NCBI RefSeq assembly: GCF_003268025.1
Contig: NZ_QLUW01000001.1
Location: 62,001-126,000, forward strand
Length of the DNA: 64,000 nucleotides
Reading direction: 5' to 3'
Source of the DNA: Paenibacillus montanisoli
GTDB taxonomy: Bacteria; Bacillota; Bacilli; Paenibacillales; Paenibacillaceae
Below the pieces are notes generated by a model. That model worked only from the letters and a program-made list of their open reading frames with translations, had not been told where the DNA came from and did no database searches. The translations under genes and the position numbers were made by a program. Shown here piece by piece: positions 57,011-64,000 of the stretch. Numbering within the stretch: position 1 is the stretch's first letter; every line of letters begins with the position of its first letter.

Positions 57011-58105
57011 ATGCTGGAAAAAGGAAAAATCTCTTCTTTTCAATTAGCGGTCGTAATGTATCCAACCGTGCTGGCGACAGGCTTTCTGGTACTGCCTTCC
57101 ATTTCGGCGCAGTATGCAAAAAACGACTTCTGGATGACGGGGTTGTTTGCCCTCTTTTCCGGTTTCATATCCGTATGTTTAGCTGTTAAGCTGCACCAGC
57201 TATATCCAAAACAGAACTTAGCTGAATACAGTGAGCAAATTCTTGGTAAAACCTTAGGGAAAATTTTGGTTATATGGTTCAGTGTTCACTTTCTGAATTC
57301 AGCAGGCCTCATAACCAGGCAATATGCCGAATTTGTCAGCGGCAATTTTCTGTTCAAGACGCCCATCTTGGTCATCATATCCTCCATTGTATTGCTCGCT
57401 GCATTTGCCGTTCATGGCGGGGCGGAGATGATCGCAAGGAGCGCAATGATCTTAACCCCCATTTTTATCTTGCCAATCTGCTTTCTTGTTTTACTGATCC
57501 CCGACCTGGACATTAAAAACATTTTTCCTGTCCTAAGCCATGGCATTTCCCCTGTTATTAAAGGGTCAATCGGACCCCAGGCATGGGCAACGCAGCTATT
57601 TATCATGTCCTTTTTTTTGCCCTGTTTAAAGGATCCCCAGAAGGGGAAGAAATGGGCTTTCGTTTCGCTTGGCGCCATCGTCTTTAGTATGGTATTTATC
57701 AATTTCATCATTTTATTATTGTTAGGGCCAGATTCGGGCAACAAAACGTACCCCGTATTGACTGCATTTCGTTATATCAGCTTCGCCGACTTTTTCGAAA
57801 ATCTAGAGGCCTTGCTCCTGGCGATGTGGGTTGCCGGAAATTTCATAAAAATCGCTGTCTTTTATTATGTGACTACACTATCGATCGGACTATGTTTGAA
57901 CCTTACGGATTACCGGCCAATCGTATTTCCTGTTGGCTTGCTTATTATAGCGTTAAGTTTGTGGGGAATTCCGAATTTTATTACTTTAGGACAACATGCA
58001 AGAACGGTAGCGCCAATCGATATTTTGTTAAACATGCTGGTTATTCCGATCATTTTACTTGTTGTGACCGGTTTTCGCAGGGCAACCAAACAGCTTAAGC
58101 CCTGA
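57011..58105 (+). CDS. Spore germination permease, GerB family
   Basis: 364-residue protein with about ten membrane helices, last gene of the third ger operon (A-C-D-B). It opens KISSFQLAVVMYPTVLATGFLVLPS. AAGGGGG lies ahead of the ATG. The stop codon is embedded in the left arm of the following terminator. Confidence 0.9.
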   Translation: MLEKGKISSFQLAVVMYPTVLATGFLVLPSISAQYAKNDFWMTGLFALFSGFISVCLAVKLHQLYPKQNLAEYSEQILGKTLGKILVIWFSVHFLNSAGLITRQYAEFVSGNFLFKTPILVIISSIVLLAAFAVHGGAEMIARSAMILTPIFILPICFLVLLIPDLDIKNIFPVLSHGISPVIKGSIGPQAWATQLFIMSFFLPCLKDPQKGKKWAFVSLGAIVFSMVFINFIILLLLGPDSGNKTYPVLTAFRYISFADFFENLEALLLAMWVAGNFIKIAVFYYVTTLSIGLCLNLTDYRPIVFPVGLLIIALSLWGIPNFITLGQHARTVAPIDILLNMLVIPIILLVVTGFRRATKQLKP

Positions 58106-58128
58106 TCGCCACGTGATCAGGGCTTATT
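58097..58128. terminator. Terminator of the third ger operon and converging AraC gene
   Basis: AAGCCCTGATC and GATCAGGGCTT form an 11-bp perfect stem with a 7-base loop. The left arm overlaps the gerB stop. Confidence 0.8.
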
Positions 58129-58133
58129 TCATT

Positions 58134-58991
58134 TCACTCGGCCTGCTGCCGAAACGCCGAAGGCGTCACACCGACGATCGCCTTAAACACCCGGTGAAAA
58201 TGGGGCATGCTCTCGAATCCGCACGCGGCGGCGATTCCGGCGACGCTGTCGTCCGTCTCCAGCAGCAGCTCCTTCGCGCGGATAATGCGCTTGGCGGCGA
58301 TAAAACCGGTGACGTTCATCCCGGTCAACTGCTTGAACACGCGGCTGAAATGCGCAGGGCTGACGGCCGCGCGGGCGCAAAGACTGCTGAGGCCGATGTA
58401 TTCGGTGAAGTGGTGGTCGATGTAGAGCAGAATATCCCGCATCCATGCAGGGCCGCTGAAGGCGGACAAGCTCTTCTGCTTAAGCTCGCCGCCTTTCTCC
58501 CGGTTGACGGCAAGCAGCAGCTGCTCGGTGAGCAGTACGACGGCATGGCGATACCCGATTTTTCGCGAACGAAGCTCAGCCTCGATCTGACCCAAGCAAG
58601 ACTCGATGCACGACTGCAGCTCGAATGGGCATTCCAGCTTGAAGCTGCGGCTTGCCCGGCTTTGTTCGAAGCATTGCAGGTAGGAGAACGCTTCGCCGAG
58701 CGACGGTTGTTCGACCAGGATGGGGCTAAGAAACAGCGCCGTCGAGGTGACGGGGTCGTCTTTGTCGGGGAAGGCGCGGTGAATCGTGCTTCCGGGGAGA
58801 ATGAAGAGATCGCCTGCGCGCATTTCATAGATCGTCCGATCGATAAAGAACGAGCCTTTGCCGCTGTGGACATAGACAAGCTCGTACCAGTCGTGCAGGT
58901 GATCGGGCAGCTCGCGCTGAGGCGTCTTCGTATCCCGGTACGTCAGGGCGAAAGGAAATTCCGGCTGGGCATCGATGCGGACGGGTTTCAT
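58134..58991 (-). CDS. AraC family regulator, likely of the L-galactose operon
   Basis: 285-residue regulator. The N-terminal cupin has LHDWYELVYVHSGKGSFFID and FILPGSTIHRAFPD; the C-terminal AraC domain has FSRVFKQLTGMNVTGFIAAKRI and the signature SVAGIAAACGFESMPHFHRVFKAIVG. It is divergent from the tagaturonate reductase / L-galactose dehydrogenase / L-galactonate dehydrogenase operon, separated by about 150 bp, and is the only regulator beside it. Base composition here is more GC-rich than in the ger operon next door. Confidence 0.9.
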   Translation of the reverse strand: MKPVRIDAQPEFPFALTYRDTKTPQRELPDHLHDWYELVYVHSGKGSFFIDRTIYEMRAGDLFILPGSTIHRAFPDKDDPVTSTALFLSPILVEQPSLGEAFSYLQCFEQSRASRSFKLECPFELQSCIESCLGQIEAELRSRKIGYRHAVVLLTEQLLLAVNREKGGELKQKSLSAFSGPAWMRDILLYIDHHFTEYIGLSSLCARAAVSPAHFSRVFKQLTGMNVTGFIAAKRIIRAKELLLETDDSVAGIAAACGFESMPHFHRVFKAIVGVTPSAFRQQAE

Positions 58992-59144
58992 TCGGCTGCG
59001 CTCCTTGCTAGGGCTATTTTCTAAACGATATCAAAATAAAGTATAAACCCGCAAGATTTCGATCTATTATGGATCATATTTGCTGGTACAGTAAGAGTAG
59101 AAATGAATGAGCCCGTACTACATGCAAAAGGAGTTTTGCCGGCG

Positions 59145-60644
59145 ATGACGCTACTTAACCGTGCGCTTCTGAATGAGGCGGAGCAGCAGGCATACGATAC
59201 GGTCACGCAAAGTCCCGTTACGGTGCTGCAAATTGGGGAAGGCAATTTTTTGCGAGGATTTTTTGATTGGATGATTCACCGCTGCAAGGAGCAGGGCTTG
59301 TTCGAGGGAAGCATCGCGCTGACCCAGCCGAGGCCCAAGGGAAAGGCGAAAATCGAAGCGATTGCCGCGCAGGACGGGCTGTACACGCTCGTTACGCGAG
59401 GGATCGAGAACGGGGAACGCGTGTCGGTTAAGGAAACAATAGGCGTATTCTCGGCCGTATTCGATCCGTACGGCGACTGGGACCGGCTTATCGCCATCGC
59501 GGAAAGCGCTTCCTTGCGGTTCGTTGTTTCGAACACGACGGAGGCGGGGCTGGTCTACCAAGCCGAACCGTTAGTCGAAGGAGCACCGATTCTATCGTAT
59601 CCGGGCAAAATCGCGTGGCTGCTCTATCGCAGATATCAGGCGCTTGGCGGCACCCCGGAGAGCGGGCTGGTCTTCCTGCCCTGCGAGCTGCTGGAGCGCA
59701 ACGGGGATGAGCTGCGGCGCTGCGTGCTGCGTTATTGCGAGGACTGGTCATTGCCGGAAGCGTTTCAGCAATGGGTCATGCGGCATAACCGGTTTCTCAA
59801 CTCGCTCGTGGATCGCATCGTGACGGGCTATCCGGATGAAGAGCAGGCGGAGAGCTGGTTCTCGGAATGGGGCTGCGAGGATCGGCTGTTGAACACGGCG
59901 GAGCCTTATCATCTCTGGGCGATCGAAGCCGAACCGGAGCTGGAAAAGGAATTGCCGTTCCGGCAGGCAGGCTGCAACGTGCATTTCGTACCGGATCTGC
60001 GGCCTTACCAGCAGAGGAAGGTTCGCGTGCTGAACGCCGCGCATACGCTGATGACGCCGCTCGCGCTTCTGCGCGGCTTCGATTATGTCCGCGAAGTGAT
60101 GGAGCATCCGCATTTCGGCGCCTTTGTAAGGGAAGCCATCGAGCAGGAGATCATGCCGACGATTCCGTTGCCGCAGGAAGAGCTGCGGATCTACGCGAGC
60201 ACGGTATTCGAACGGTTCTTGAACCCGTTCATCAATCACCGTCTGAACGATATCGCGATGAATAGCCTCAGCAAATTCAAAGTGCGGCTGCTTCCTTCCA
60301 TTCTCGATTATGCGGAGCGGGGAGAGGAGGTTCCGGCACGCCTTGTCGAAGCCTTCGCAGGGCTGCTGCGCTATTACCGGGTTAACCGTACTGGCGAAGG
60401 ATTCATAGGCAGCGCGTTAGGCGGCCGAAGCTACGAAGTAAGAGACGACGCGGCGTTGCTGGAGCGGATTGCCGCAGTTTGGTCCGTACCGCGTCCTATG
60501 ACGGAGAGTGTATTTCAATTGCTCGGCTTGACAGAGATTTGGGGCCGCAATTTGACGGAGGCTCGCGGGCTGGCGAGCCAACTGACTGCAGCGATTCAGG
60601 CGCTGGAGGCGGAAAAGGATGTTCAATCTTCAAGGATGGGGTGA
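59145..60644 (+). CDS. uxaB: Tagaturonate reductase (mannitol dehydrogenase family)
   Basis: 499-residue polyol-specific long-chain dehydrogenase. The N-terminal VLQIGEGNFLRGFFDWMI is the nucleotide-binding start seen in UxaB, and KVRVLNAAHTLMTPLA contains the catalytic Lys and Asn-x-x-His of the family. It reduces D-tagaturonate to D-altronate with NADH. AAGGAG (59128-59133) is 11 bases before ATG 59145; an earlier in-frame ATG at 59103 lacks a site. Fructuronate reductase (UxuB) is a possible alternative within the family. As first gene before an L-galactose dehydrogenase and an L-galactonate 5-dehydrogenase it supplies the last step of that route. Confidence 0.85.
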   Translation: MTLLNRALLNEAEQQAYDTVTQSPVTVLQIGEGNFLRGFFDWMIHRCKEQGLFEGSIALTQPRPKGKAKIEAIAAQDGLYTLVTRGIENGERVSVKETIGVFSAVFDPYGDWDRLIAIAESASLRFVVSNTTEAGLVYQAEPLVEGAPILSYPGKIAWLLYRRYQALGGTPESGLVFLPCELLERNGDELRRCVLRYCEDWSLPEAFQQWVMRHNRFLNSLVDRIVTGYPDEEQAESWFSEWGCEDRLLNTAEPYHLWAIEAEPELEKELPFRQAGCNVHFVPDLRPYQQRKVRVLNAAHTLMTPLALLRGFDYVREVMEHPHFGAFVREAIEQEIMPTIPLPQEELRIYASTVFERFLNPFINHRLNDIAMNSLSKFKVRLLPSILDYAERGEEVPARLVEAFAGLLRYYRVNRTGEGFIGSALGGRSYEVRDDAALLERIAAVWSVPRPMTESVFQLLGLTEIWGRNLTEARGLASQLTAAIQALEAEKDVQSSRMG

Positions 60645-60653
60645 TGATGCAGA

Positions 60654-61604
60654 ATGAAATACCGGAAGCTTGGATCAACGGGACTCGATGTGTCTGTGCT
60701 TAGCTTCGGGGCTTCCGCTCTTGGCTCCGTATTCCGCGAAGTGGATGAGGCCGAATGTATTCGTACCGTTCACGAGGCGATCGATGCTGGCATCAATTAC
60801 ATCGACGTAGCTCCTTTTTATGGTCTGACCAAGGCTGAGACGGTGCTTGGCGAAGCGCTGCGGAAGGTATCGAGAGACCGGTTTCTGCTGTCTTCGAAAG
60901 CCGGACGCTATGGCCTCGATCAGTTTGATTTCTCCCGGGAACGCATTCTTAGCAGCGTGGACGAGAGCTTGAGCAGGCTGCATACGGACTACCTTGATAT
61001 CCTGTTTCTGCACGACATCGAGTTTGTTCCCGCGTCGATTATCGTGGAAGAAGCTTTTCCTGCGCTGCTGGAGTTGAAGAAGGCGGGCAAAATCCGGTTT
61101 ACGGGCATAAGCGGCCTTCCTTTGCAGATGTTCGAATCCATGCTTCCGCGGATCGAGGCGGACGCCATCATCTCATACTGCCATTATTCTTTGAACGATA
61201 CGACGCTTGAACGGCTGCTGCCGTTTCTGGAGGAAAAGGGCACCGGATTGGTGAATGCCTCTCCGATCTCCATGGGCCTGCTCGGCACGCGCGGAGCGCC
61301 TTATTGGCATCCCGCCTCCAAGCAGGTGAAAGAGGTCTGCCTGGAAGCCGCAGAATTCTGCGCGAAGCAGGGGACGGATATCGCCAAGCTCGCCGTTCAG
61401 TTCTCAACGATGAACGAGCGGATTCCGACAACGCTGGTCAGTACGGCGAATCCGGCCAATATCCGCAGAAATGCCGCATGGACGGATGAAGTGATGGACA
61501 GCGAACTGCTCGTCAACGTACAAGAAATTCTGAGACCGATCCAAAACGTCACGTGGCGCAGCGGTCGACCCGAATATAACGAAGAAATTGGAGTGAGCGA
61601 GTAA
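60654..61604 (+). CDS. L-galactose dehydrogenase-like aldo/keto reductase
   Basis: 316-residue AKR. The tetrad is Asp51, Tyr56, Lys82 and His120. Long stretches match the plant ascorbate-pathway L-galactose dehydrogenase as I remember it: GFGASPLGSVF-like SFGASALGSVF, DILFLHDIEF, RFTGISGLPLQMF, SYCHYSLNDTTLERLLPFL and PISMGLLG with WHPAS. This supports oxidation of L-galactose (or L-fucose) at C1 to the lactone with NAD. It begins 9 bp after uxaB and its stop overlaps the next start by one base, so the three genes are one operon. L-fucose / D-arabinose dehydrogenase is the nearest alternative. Confidence 0.82.
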   Translation: MKYRKLGSTGLDVSVLSFGASALGSVFREVDEAECIRTVHEAIDAGINYIDVAPFYGLTKAETVLGEALRKVSRDRFLLSSKAGRYGLDQFDFSRERILSSVDESLSRLHTDYLDILFLHDIEFVPASIIVEEAFPALLELKKAGKIRFTGISGLPLQMFESMLPRIEADAIISYCHYSLNDTTLERLLPFLEEKGTGLVNASPISMGLLGTRGAPYWHPASKQVKEVCLEAAEFCAKQGTDIAKLAVQFSTMNERIPTTLVSTANPANIRRNAAWTDEVMDSELLVNVQEILRPIQNVTWRSGRPEYNEEIGVSE

Positions 61605-62623
61605 TGAGGGGAATCGTTTGCGCGGAAATCGGCCGATTCGAATGGACGGAGACGCTGCCTGAGCCGCAGCCGCAAGCTGGACATGCCATTGTGAGGATCG
61701 AACGCATCGGCATCTGCGGTACCGACCTCCATGCGTTTAAAGGCAACCAGCCTTTCTTCTCCTACCCCCGTATTCTCGGCCATGAGCTTGCGGGCGTAAT
61801 CGAGGAAATCGGCGACAATCCGCACGGGCTGCGCGAAGGCGACCAAGTGAGCGTCATTCCTTATATGCACTGCGGTACCTGTGTCGCTTGCCGAGTAGGC
61901 AAAACCAATTGCTGCACCTCGATGAAGGTGCTCGGGGTTCATATCGACGGCGGGATGCGGGAGAGGCTTGCGGTGCCGGTCGACAAGCTGATCGGAACGA
62001 ACGGCCTTACGCTCGATCAGACGGCGGTATTGGAGCCGCTGGCTATCGGAGCTCACGCGGTGCGCAGGTCGGGGCTGAAGGCTGGCGACACGGCGCTTGT
62101 CATTGGAGGCGGTCCGATCGGAGCCGGCGTCATGGCGATAGCCAAGCATGCGGGCGCGAAAGTCATCGCGATGGATGTGAACGAAGAACGGCTCGCCTTC
62201 TGCGCGAGCTGGGCGAAGGCGGACGCGGTCGTTCACGCGCTGCAAGAGCAGGTGGAATGCCGTATTGCGGAGGCGAACCGCGGAGAGCTTCCGACGGTCG
62301 TATTCGATGCCACGGGCAATGCGAAGTCGATGCACGCTTCCTTCCAATACGCGGCTCACGGCGGAACGCTCGTATTCGTCGGGTTGGTGAAAGCGGACAT
62401 CGCCTTCCATGATCCGGAGTTTCATAAACGGGAATTGACGCTGATGGCCAGCCGCAACGCGACCATGGAGGATTTCGATACGGTCAGGGGAGCGTTGGCG
62501 GCAGGGGCTATCGATGTAAGCCGCTATATTACGCATCGGTCTCCTTTTGCGGAAATGATCGGCCACTTCGAAAGCTGGCTGAAGCCGGAAACGAACGTGA
62601 TGAAAGCGATGGTGGAGCTATAA
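61604..62623 (+). CDS. L-galactonate 5-dehydrogenase-like zinc alcohol dehydrogenase (LgoD/YjjN type)
   Basis: 339-residue medium-chain dehydrogenase. The catalytic zinc site is in GICGTDLHAF and GHELAG; the structural zinc has the Cys set in MHCGTCVACRVGKTNCC; VIGGGPIGAG is the Rossmann loop. Stretches such as GNQPFFSYPR, VIPYMHC, IDATGN-like FDATGN and DPEFHKRELTLMASRNAT closely follow E. coli LgoD, which oxidises L-galactonate to D-tagaturonate. It is the middle step between the AKR (lactone formation) and UxaB. No lactonase gene is in the operon. Confidence 0.8.
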   Translation: MRGIVCAEIGRFEWTETLPEPQPQAGHAIVRIERIGICGTDLHAFKGNQPFFSYPRILGHELAGVIEEIGDNPHGLREGDQVSVIPYMHCGTCVACRVGKTNCCTSMKVLGVHIDGGMRERLAVPVDKLIGTNGLTLDQTAVLEPLAIGAHAVRRSGLKAGDTALVIGGGPIGAGVMAIAKHAGAKVIAMDVNEERLAFCASWAKADAVVHALQEQVECRIAEANRGELPTVVFDATGNAKSMHASFQYAAHGGTLVFVGLVKADIAFHDPEFHKRELTLMASRNATMEDFDTVRGALAAGAIDVSRYITHRSPFAEMIGHFESWLKPETNVMKAMVEL

Positions 62624-62632
62624 ACGTCATGC

Positions 62633-62663
62633 AGCCTTTGGCCAATCGGCCGGAGGCTTTTTT
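62633..62663 (+). terminator. Rho-independent terminator
   Basis: AGCCTTTGGCC-AATC-GGCCGGAGGCT, an 11-bp stem with two wobble pairs, followed by TTTTTT, ends the L-galactose operon. Confidence 0.85.
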
Positions 62664-62826
62664 ACGTCGCGACATCCAGAACTTGACTCTCCAAATAATG
62701 ATCGACCGCATTTAGAAGCTGGCTCAGCTGCCAGTGGCTATACTTCAAAAGAGGGGCAACGGCGTAGTAAAGGTTCTCATGCTTGTAAATTTGAAAGCCT
62801 CTGTAATTCTCATAAATCATTCTCAC
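62662..62826 (-). CDS. Small hypothetical protein
   Basis: 54 residues from GTG 62826, chosen because AAGGGGAG is 6 bases ahead. The sequence (YENYRGFQIYKHENLYYAVAP and SHWQLSQLLNAVDHYLE) looks like a compact alpha/beta protein with many aromatic residues; no family recognised. The frame continues upstream to 62982 but without a ribosome site. It is isolated between two terminators. Confidence 0.55.
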   Translation of the reverse strand: MRMIYENYRGFQIYKHENLYYAVAPLLKYSHWQLSQLLNAVDHYLESQVLDVAT

Positions 62827-62924
62827 GTCGATCTCCCCTTGTTCGTTAGCGAATCGCATTGGATTAGCAAAATGTATGTATAAAAGTACCACGAAAATCC
62901 AAGTTGGAGTAGAGGTGTAAAATG

Positions 62925-62956
62925 TAAGTTTTTGTCTAGTTTTGATAAGTTTTTGT
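62925..62956 (-). repeat. Direct repeat of ACAAAAACTTA upstream of the small ORF
   Basis: Two copies of ACAAAAACTTA (minus strand) 21 bp apart, with a degenerate TCAAAACTAG between them, giving about one A/C-rich element per helical turn. It could be a phased regulator site for the 54-residue gene or just low-complexity sequence. Confidence 0.35.
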
Positions 62957-62974
62957 AAGTAATTGCAGCGCAAA

Positions 62975-63003
62975 AAAATCACAGCACGGATGCTGTGATT
63001 TTG
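62975..63003. terminator. Terminator hairpin
   Basis: AAAATCACAGCA-CGGA-TGCTGTGATTTT, a perfect 12-bp stem flanked by A and T runs. It would end the minus-strand ORF at 63010. Confidence 0.8.
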
Positions 63004-63009
63004 ACAATG

Positions 63010-63156
63010 CTATTGTGCCGTGCCGAGGCTTTGCGCGGTTCTTTCCACACGTTGTTTTTTCAGCTCGTCCAGCTCAAGCTGAACGCGGTCCTGCAGTAAC
63101 GGGTTGATCCAGGTGGAGAGCGAGCCGGGGCGGGGGAGCACGTTTATGGTCAGCAT
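63010..63156 (-). CDS. Short ORF of unknown function, possible gene remnant
   Basis: 48 residues from ATG 63156 (LTINVLPRPGSLSTWINP, then a charged helix QLELDELKKQRVERTAQ). The helical, charged tail followed directly by a strong terminator looks like the genuine 3' end of a protein gene, but upstream there is a stop codon at 63175-63177 and no good ribosome site. It may be the C-terminal remnant of a lost gene. No homologue recognised. Confidence 0.35.
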   Translation of the reverse strand: MLTINVLPRPGSLSTWINPLLQDRVQLELDELKKQRVERTAQSLGTAQ

Positions 63157-63197
63157 TCCGATGCCGGCCGGGGGCTAACGATTTTTCGACTTGAAAA

Positions 63198-63225
63198 GGC
63201 CAGCTCGCCAGGATGCGGGCTGGCC
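63198..63225 (-). terminator. Terminator-like hairpin after the methyltransferase gene
   Basis: GGCCAGC and GCTGGCC pair across a 14-base loop, followed on the minus strand by TTTTCAAG. It lies 20 bp after the methyltransferase stop. Confidence 0.55.
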
Positions 63226-63244
63226 GAAGTCTATTTAAAAATGC

Positions 63245-63940
63245 TCATTTTAAGGTAGCGAACCAGCCCCCGAAGTGATAGGTTTTGAAGAAATGCGTAA
63301 TTTGATGGAAGCCAGCCTCGATTAATAATTGTTTCGTCCTTTCTTCAGATACAAAAGGCATGTTTAAATAAACCTCAAGAGCTTGATTGATCTCCTCGAT
63401 ATTGCCGCCTTGACTTAGAAGGCGCTGGATCATGGCTTCTGTTATCAATTGAAATTCAGGTGCTTCTCTGTCGCCGTACCGAGTTACGAGCACCAAAGGG
63501 GATCCTGGCTTAAGCCGATCAGCAATGCTTGTAAGCAATTCCAATTTCGAGCCGTCATCCTGAACATGATGCAGGACTAAGATACAGGTAGCTCCATCAT
63601 AAACGGGCTCTGCAGGAAGCTGATTCGTAAATCCATGAAACAAATGCACCTTCTCCGCTATTCCGGCTTGATCCACTTTATATTTTGCCAGATTTATCAT
63701 CGGATCGGACGGGTCCACTCCCGTGAATTGCCAATTCGGGTTTGCTTGGCTGAGAGAAAGCAGCTCCGCCCCTCCGCCGGCACCAACAATCAAAAGGTTT
63801 GCGTTATCCGCTACTCTTGTCCTCAGAAAGGAGCTTGCTAACGGAAAAATCTGATCATAAGTAGGGAGCGTTATTCGAATACCGGCTTCATATTTTTCCG
63901 CAAATTCAGAGTTGAAATGATCGTCAACGTGATTGCCCAT
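63245..63940 (-). CDS. SAM-dependent class I methyltransferase
   Basis: 231-residue soluble methyltransferase. Motif I is LLIVGAGGGAELL, motif II TGVDPSDPMINLA, and the post-motif strand ATCILVLHHVQDD. The N-terminal FAEKYEAGIRITLPTYDQIF region and overall length fit the small-molecule TehB/YjhP-like group; no substrate motif visible. GGAGGG precedes the ATG. It is monocistronic as far as the window shows. Confidence 0.88.
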   Translation of the reverse strand: MGNHVDDHFNSEFAEKYEAGIRITLPTYDQIFPLASSFLRTRVADNANLLIVGAGGGAELLSLSQANPNWQFTGVDPSDPMINLAKYKVDQAGIAEKVHLFHGFTNQLPAEPVYDGATCILVLHHVQDDGSKLELLTSIADRLKPGSPLVLVTRYGDREAPEFQLITEAMIQRLLSQGGNIEEINQALEVYLNMPFVSEERTKQLLIEAGFHQITHFFKTYHFGGWFATLK

Positions 63941-64000
63941 TGCTTGATCCCTCCAGATAAAATGGTATGAGATGCCTCTCCAAACCGGAAAAAACAGCTA

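Noticed and set aside
58113-59024. 303-codon open frame on the plus strand
   Set aside because: Opposite the AraC regulator, whose cupin and HTH motifs are clear; no ribosome site.
61397-62566. 389-codon open frame on the minus strand
   Set aside because: Antisense of the zinc alcohol dehydrogenase in GC-rich DNA; the sense frame has complete zinc and Rossmann motifs.

Overview
The window reads as chromosomal DNA of a Gram-positive, endospore-forming, saprophytic bacterium of the Paenibacillaceae type, most likely Paenibacillus or a close relative. The evidence is three separate ger germinant-receptor operons, a CotH-type kinase, sugar ABC importers with two permeases and a lipoprotein but no ATPase gene, large membrane-bound AraC regulators, strong AAGGAGG-type ribosome binding sites with several GTG/TTG starts, and many glycoside hydrolases. 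No rRNA, tRNA, phage, transposase or CRISPR array was seen.

Layout. 1-3300: a MocA-type dehydrogenase cut by the left edge, an AraC regulator, and divergent from it a diiron hydroxylase (MocD-like) with a Rieske ferredoxin (MocE-like). 3428-15178: a sugar ABC importer (two permeases, a membrane AraC regulator, a binding lipoprotein), then a Gfo/Idh/MocA dehydrogenase, a GH110-like exo-alpha-1,3-galactosidase and a GH95-type alpha-fucosidase/galactosidase. 15503-26228: a 1748-residue secreted multimodular protein with a divergent GH29-like core, GH35 beta-galactosidase, GH36 alpha-galactosidase, the 3' stub of a lost short-chain dehydrogenase, and an enolase-superfamily sugar-acid dehydratase. 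Together these can strip alpha-Gal, alpha-Fuc (or alpha-L-Gal) and beta-Gal caps from an exogenous glycan and feed the sugars into oxidative catabolism.

26411-30408: first ger operon (B-A-C). 30578-33552: an orphan ATP-grasp ligase and an AMP-forming acyl ligase. 33565-33751: four spaced copies of a palindromic repeat. 33906-35774: CotH-family lipoprotein. 35856-36564: a promoter with a perfect 20-bp palindrome and a TetR regulator. 36694-41156: GH1 beta-glucosidase, GPH sugar symporter, and an unrecognised protein preceded by a consensus cre site. 41222-44762: second ger operon (A-B-C, minus strand). 44909-47120: Gfo/Idh/MocA dehydrogenase with a divergent AraC regulator. 47176-50173: MMPL exporter with its TetR regulator. 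50441-53826: malate synthase G followed by a tartronate-semialdehyde-reductase-like enzyme fused to a YciI domain. 53955-58105: third ger operon (A-C-D-B).

58134-62623: an AraC regulator divergent from a three-gene operon (tagaturonate reductase, plant-type L-galactose dehydrogenase, L-galactonate 5-dehydrogenase) that together spell a route from L-galactose to D-altronate. This is the most coherent little-described system in the window and could be fed by the GH95/GH29 enzymes 45 kb upstream. 62662-63940: two tiny ORFs and a SAM-dependent methyltransferase.
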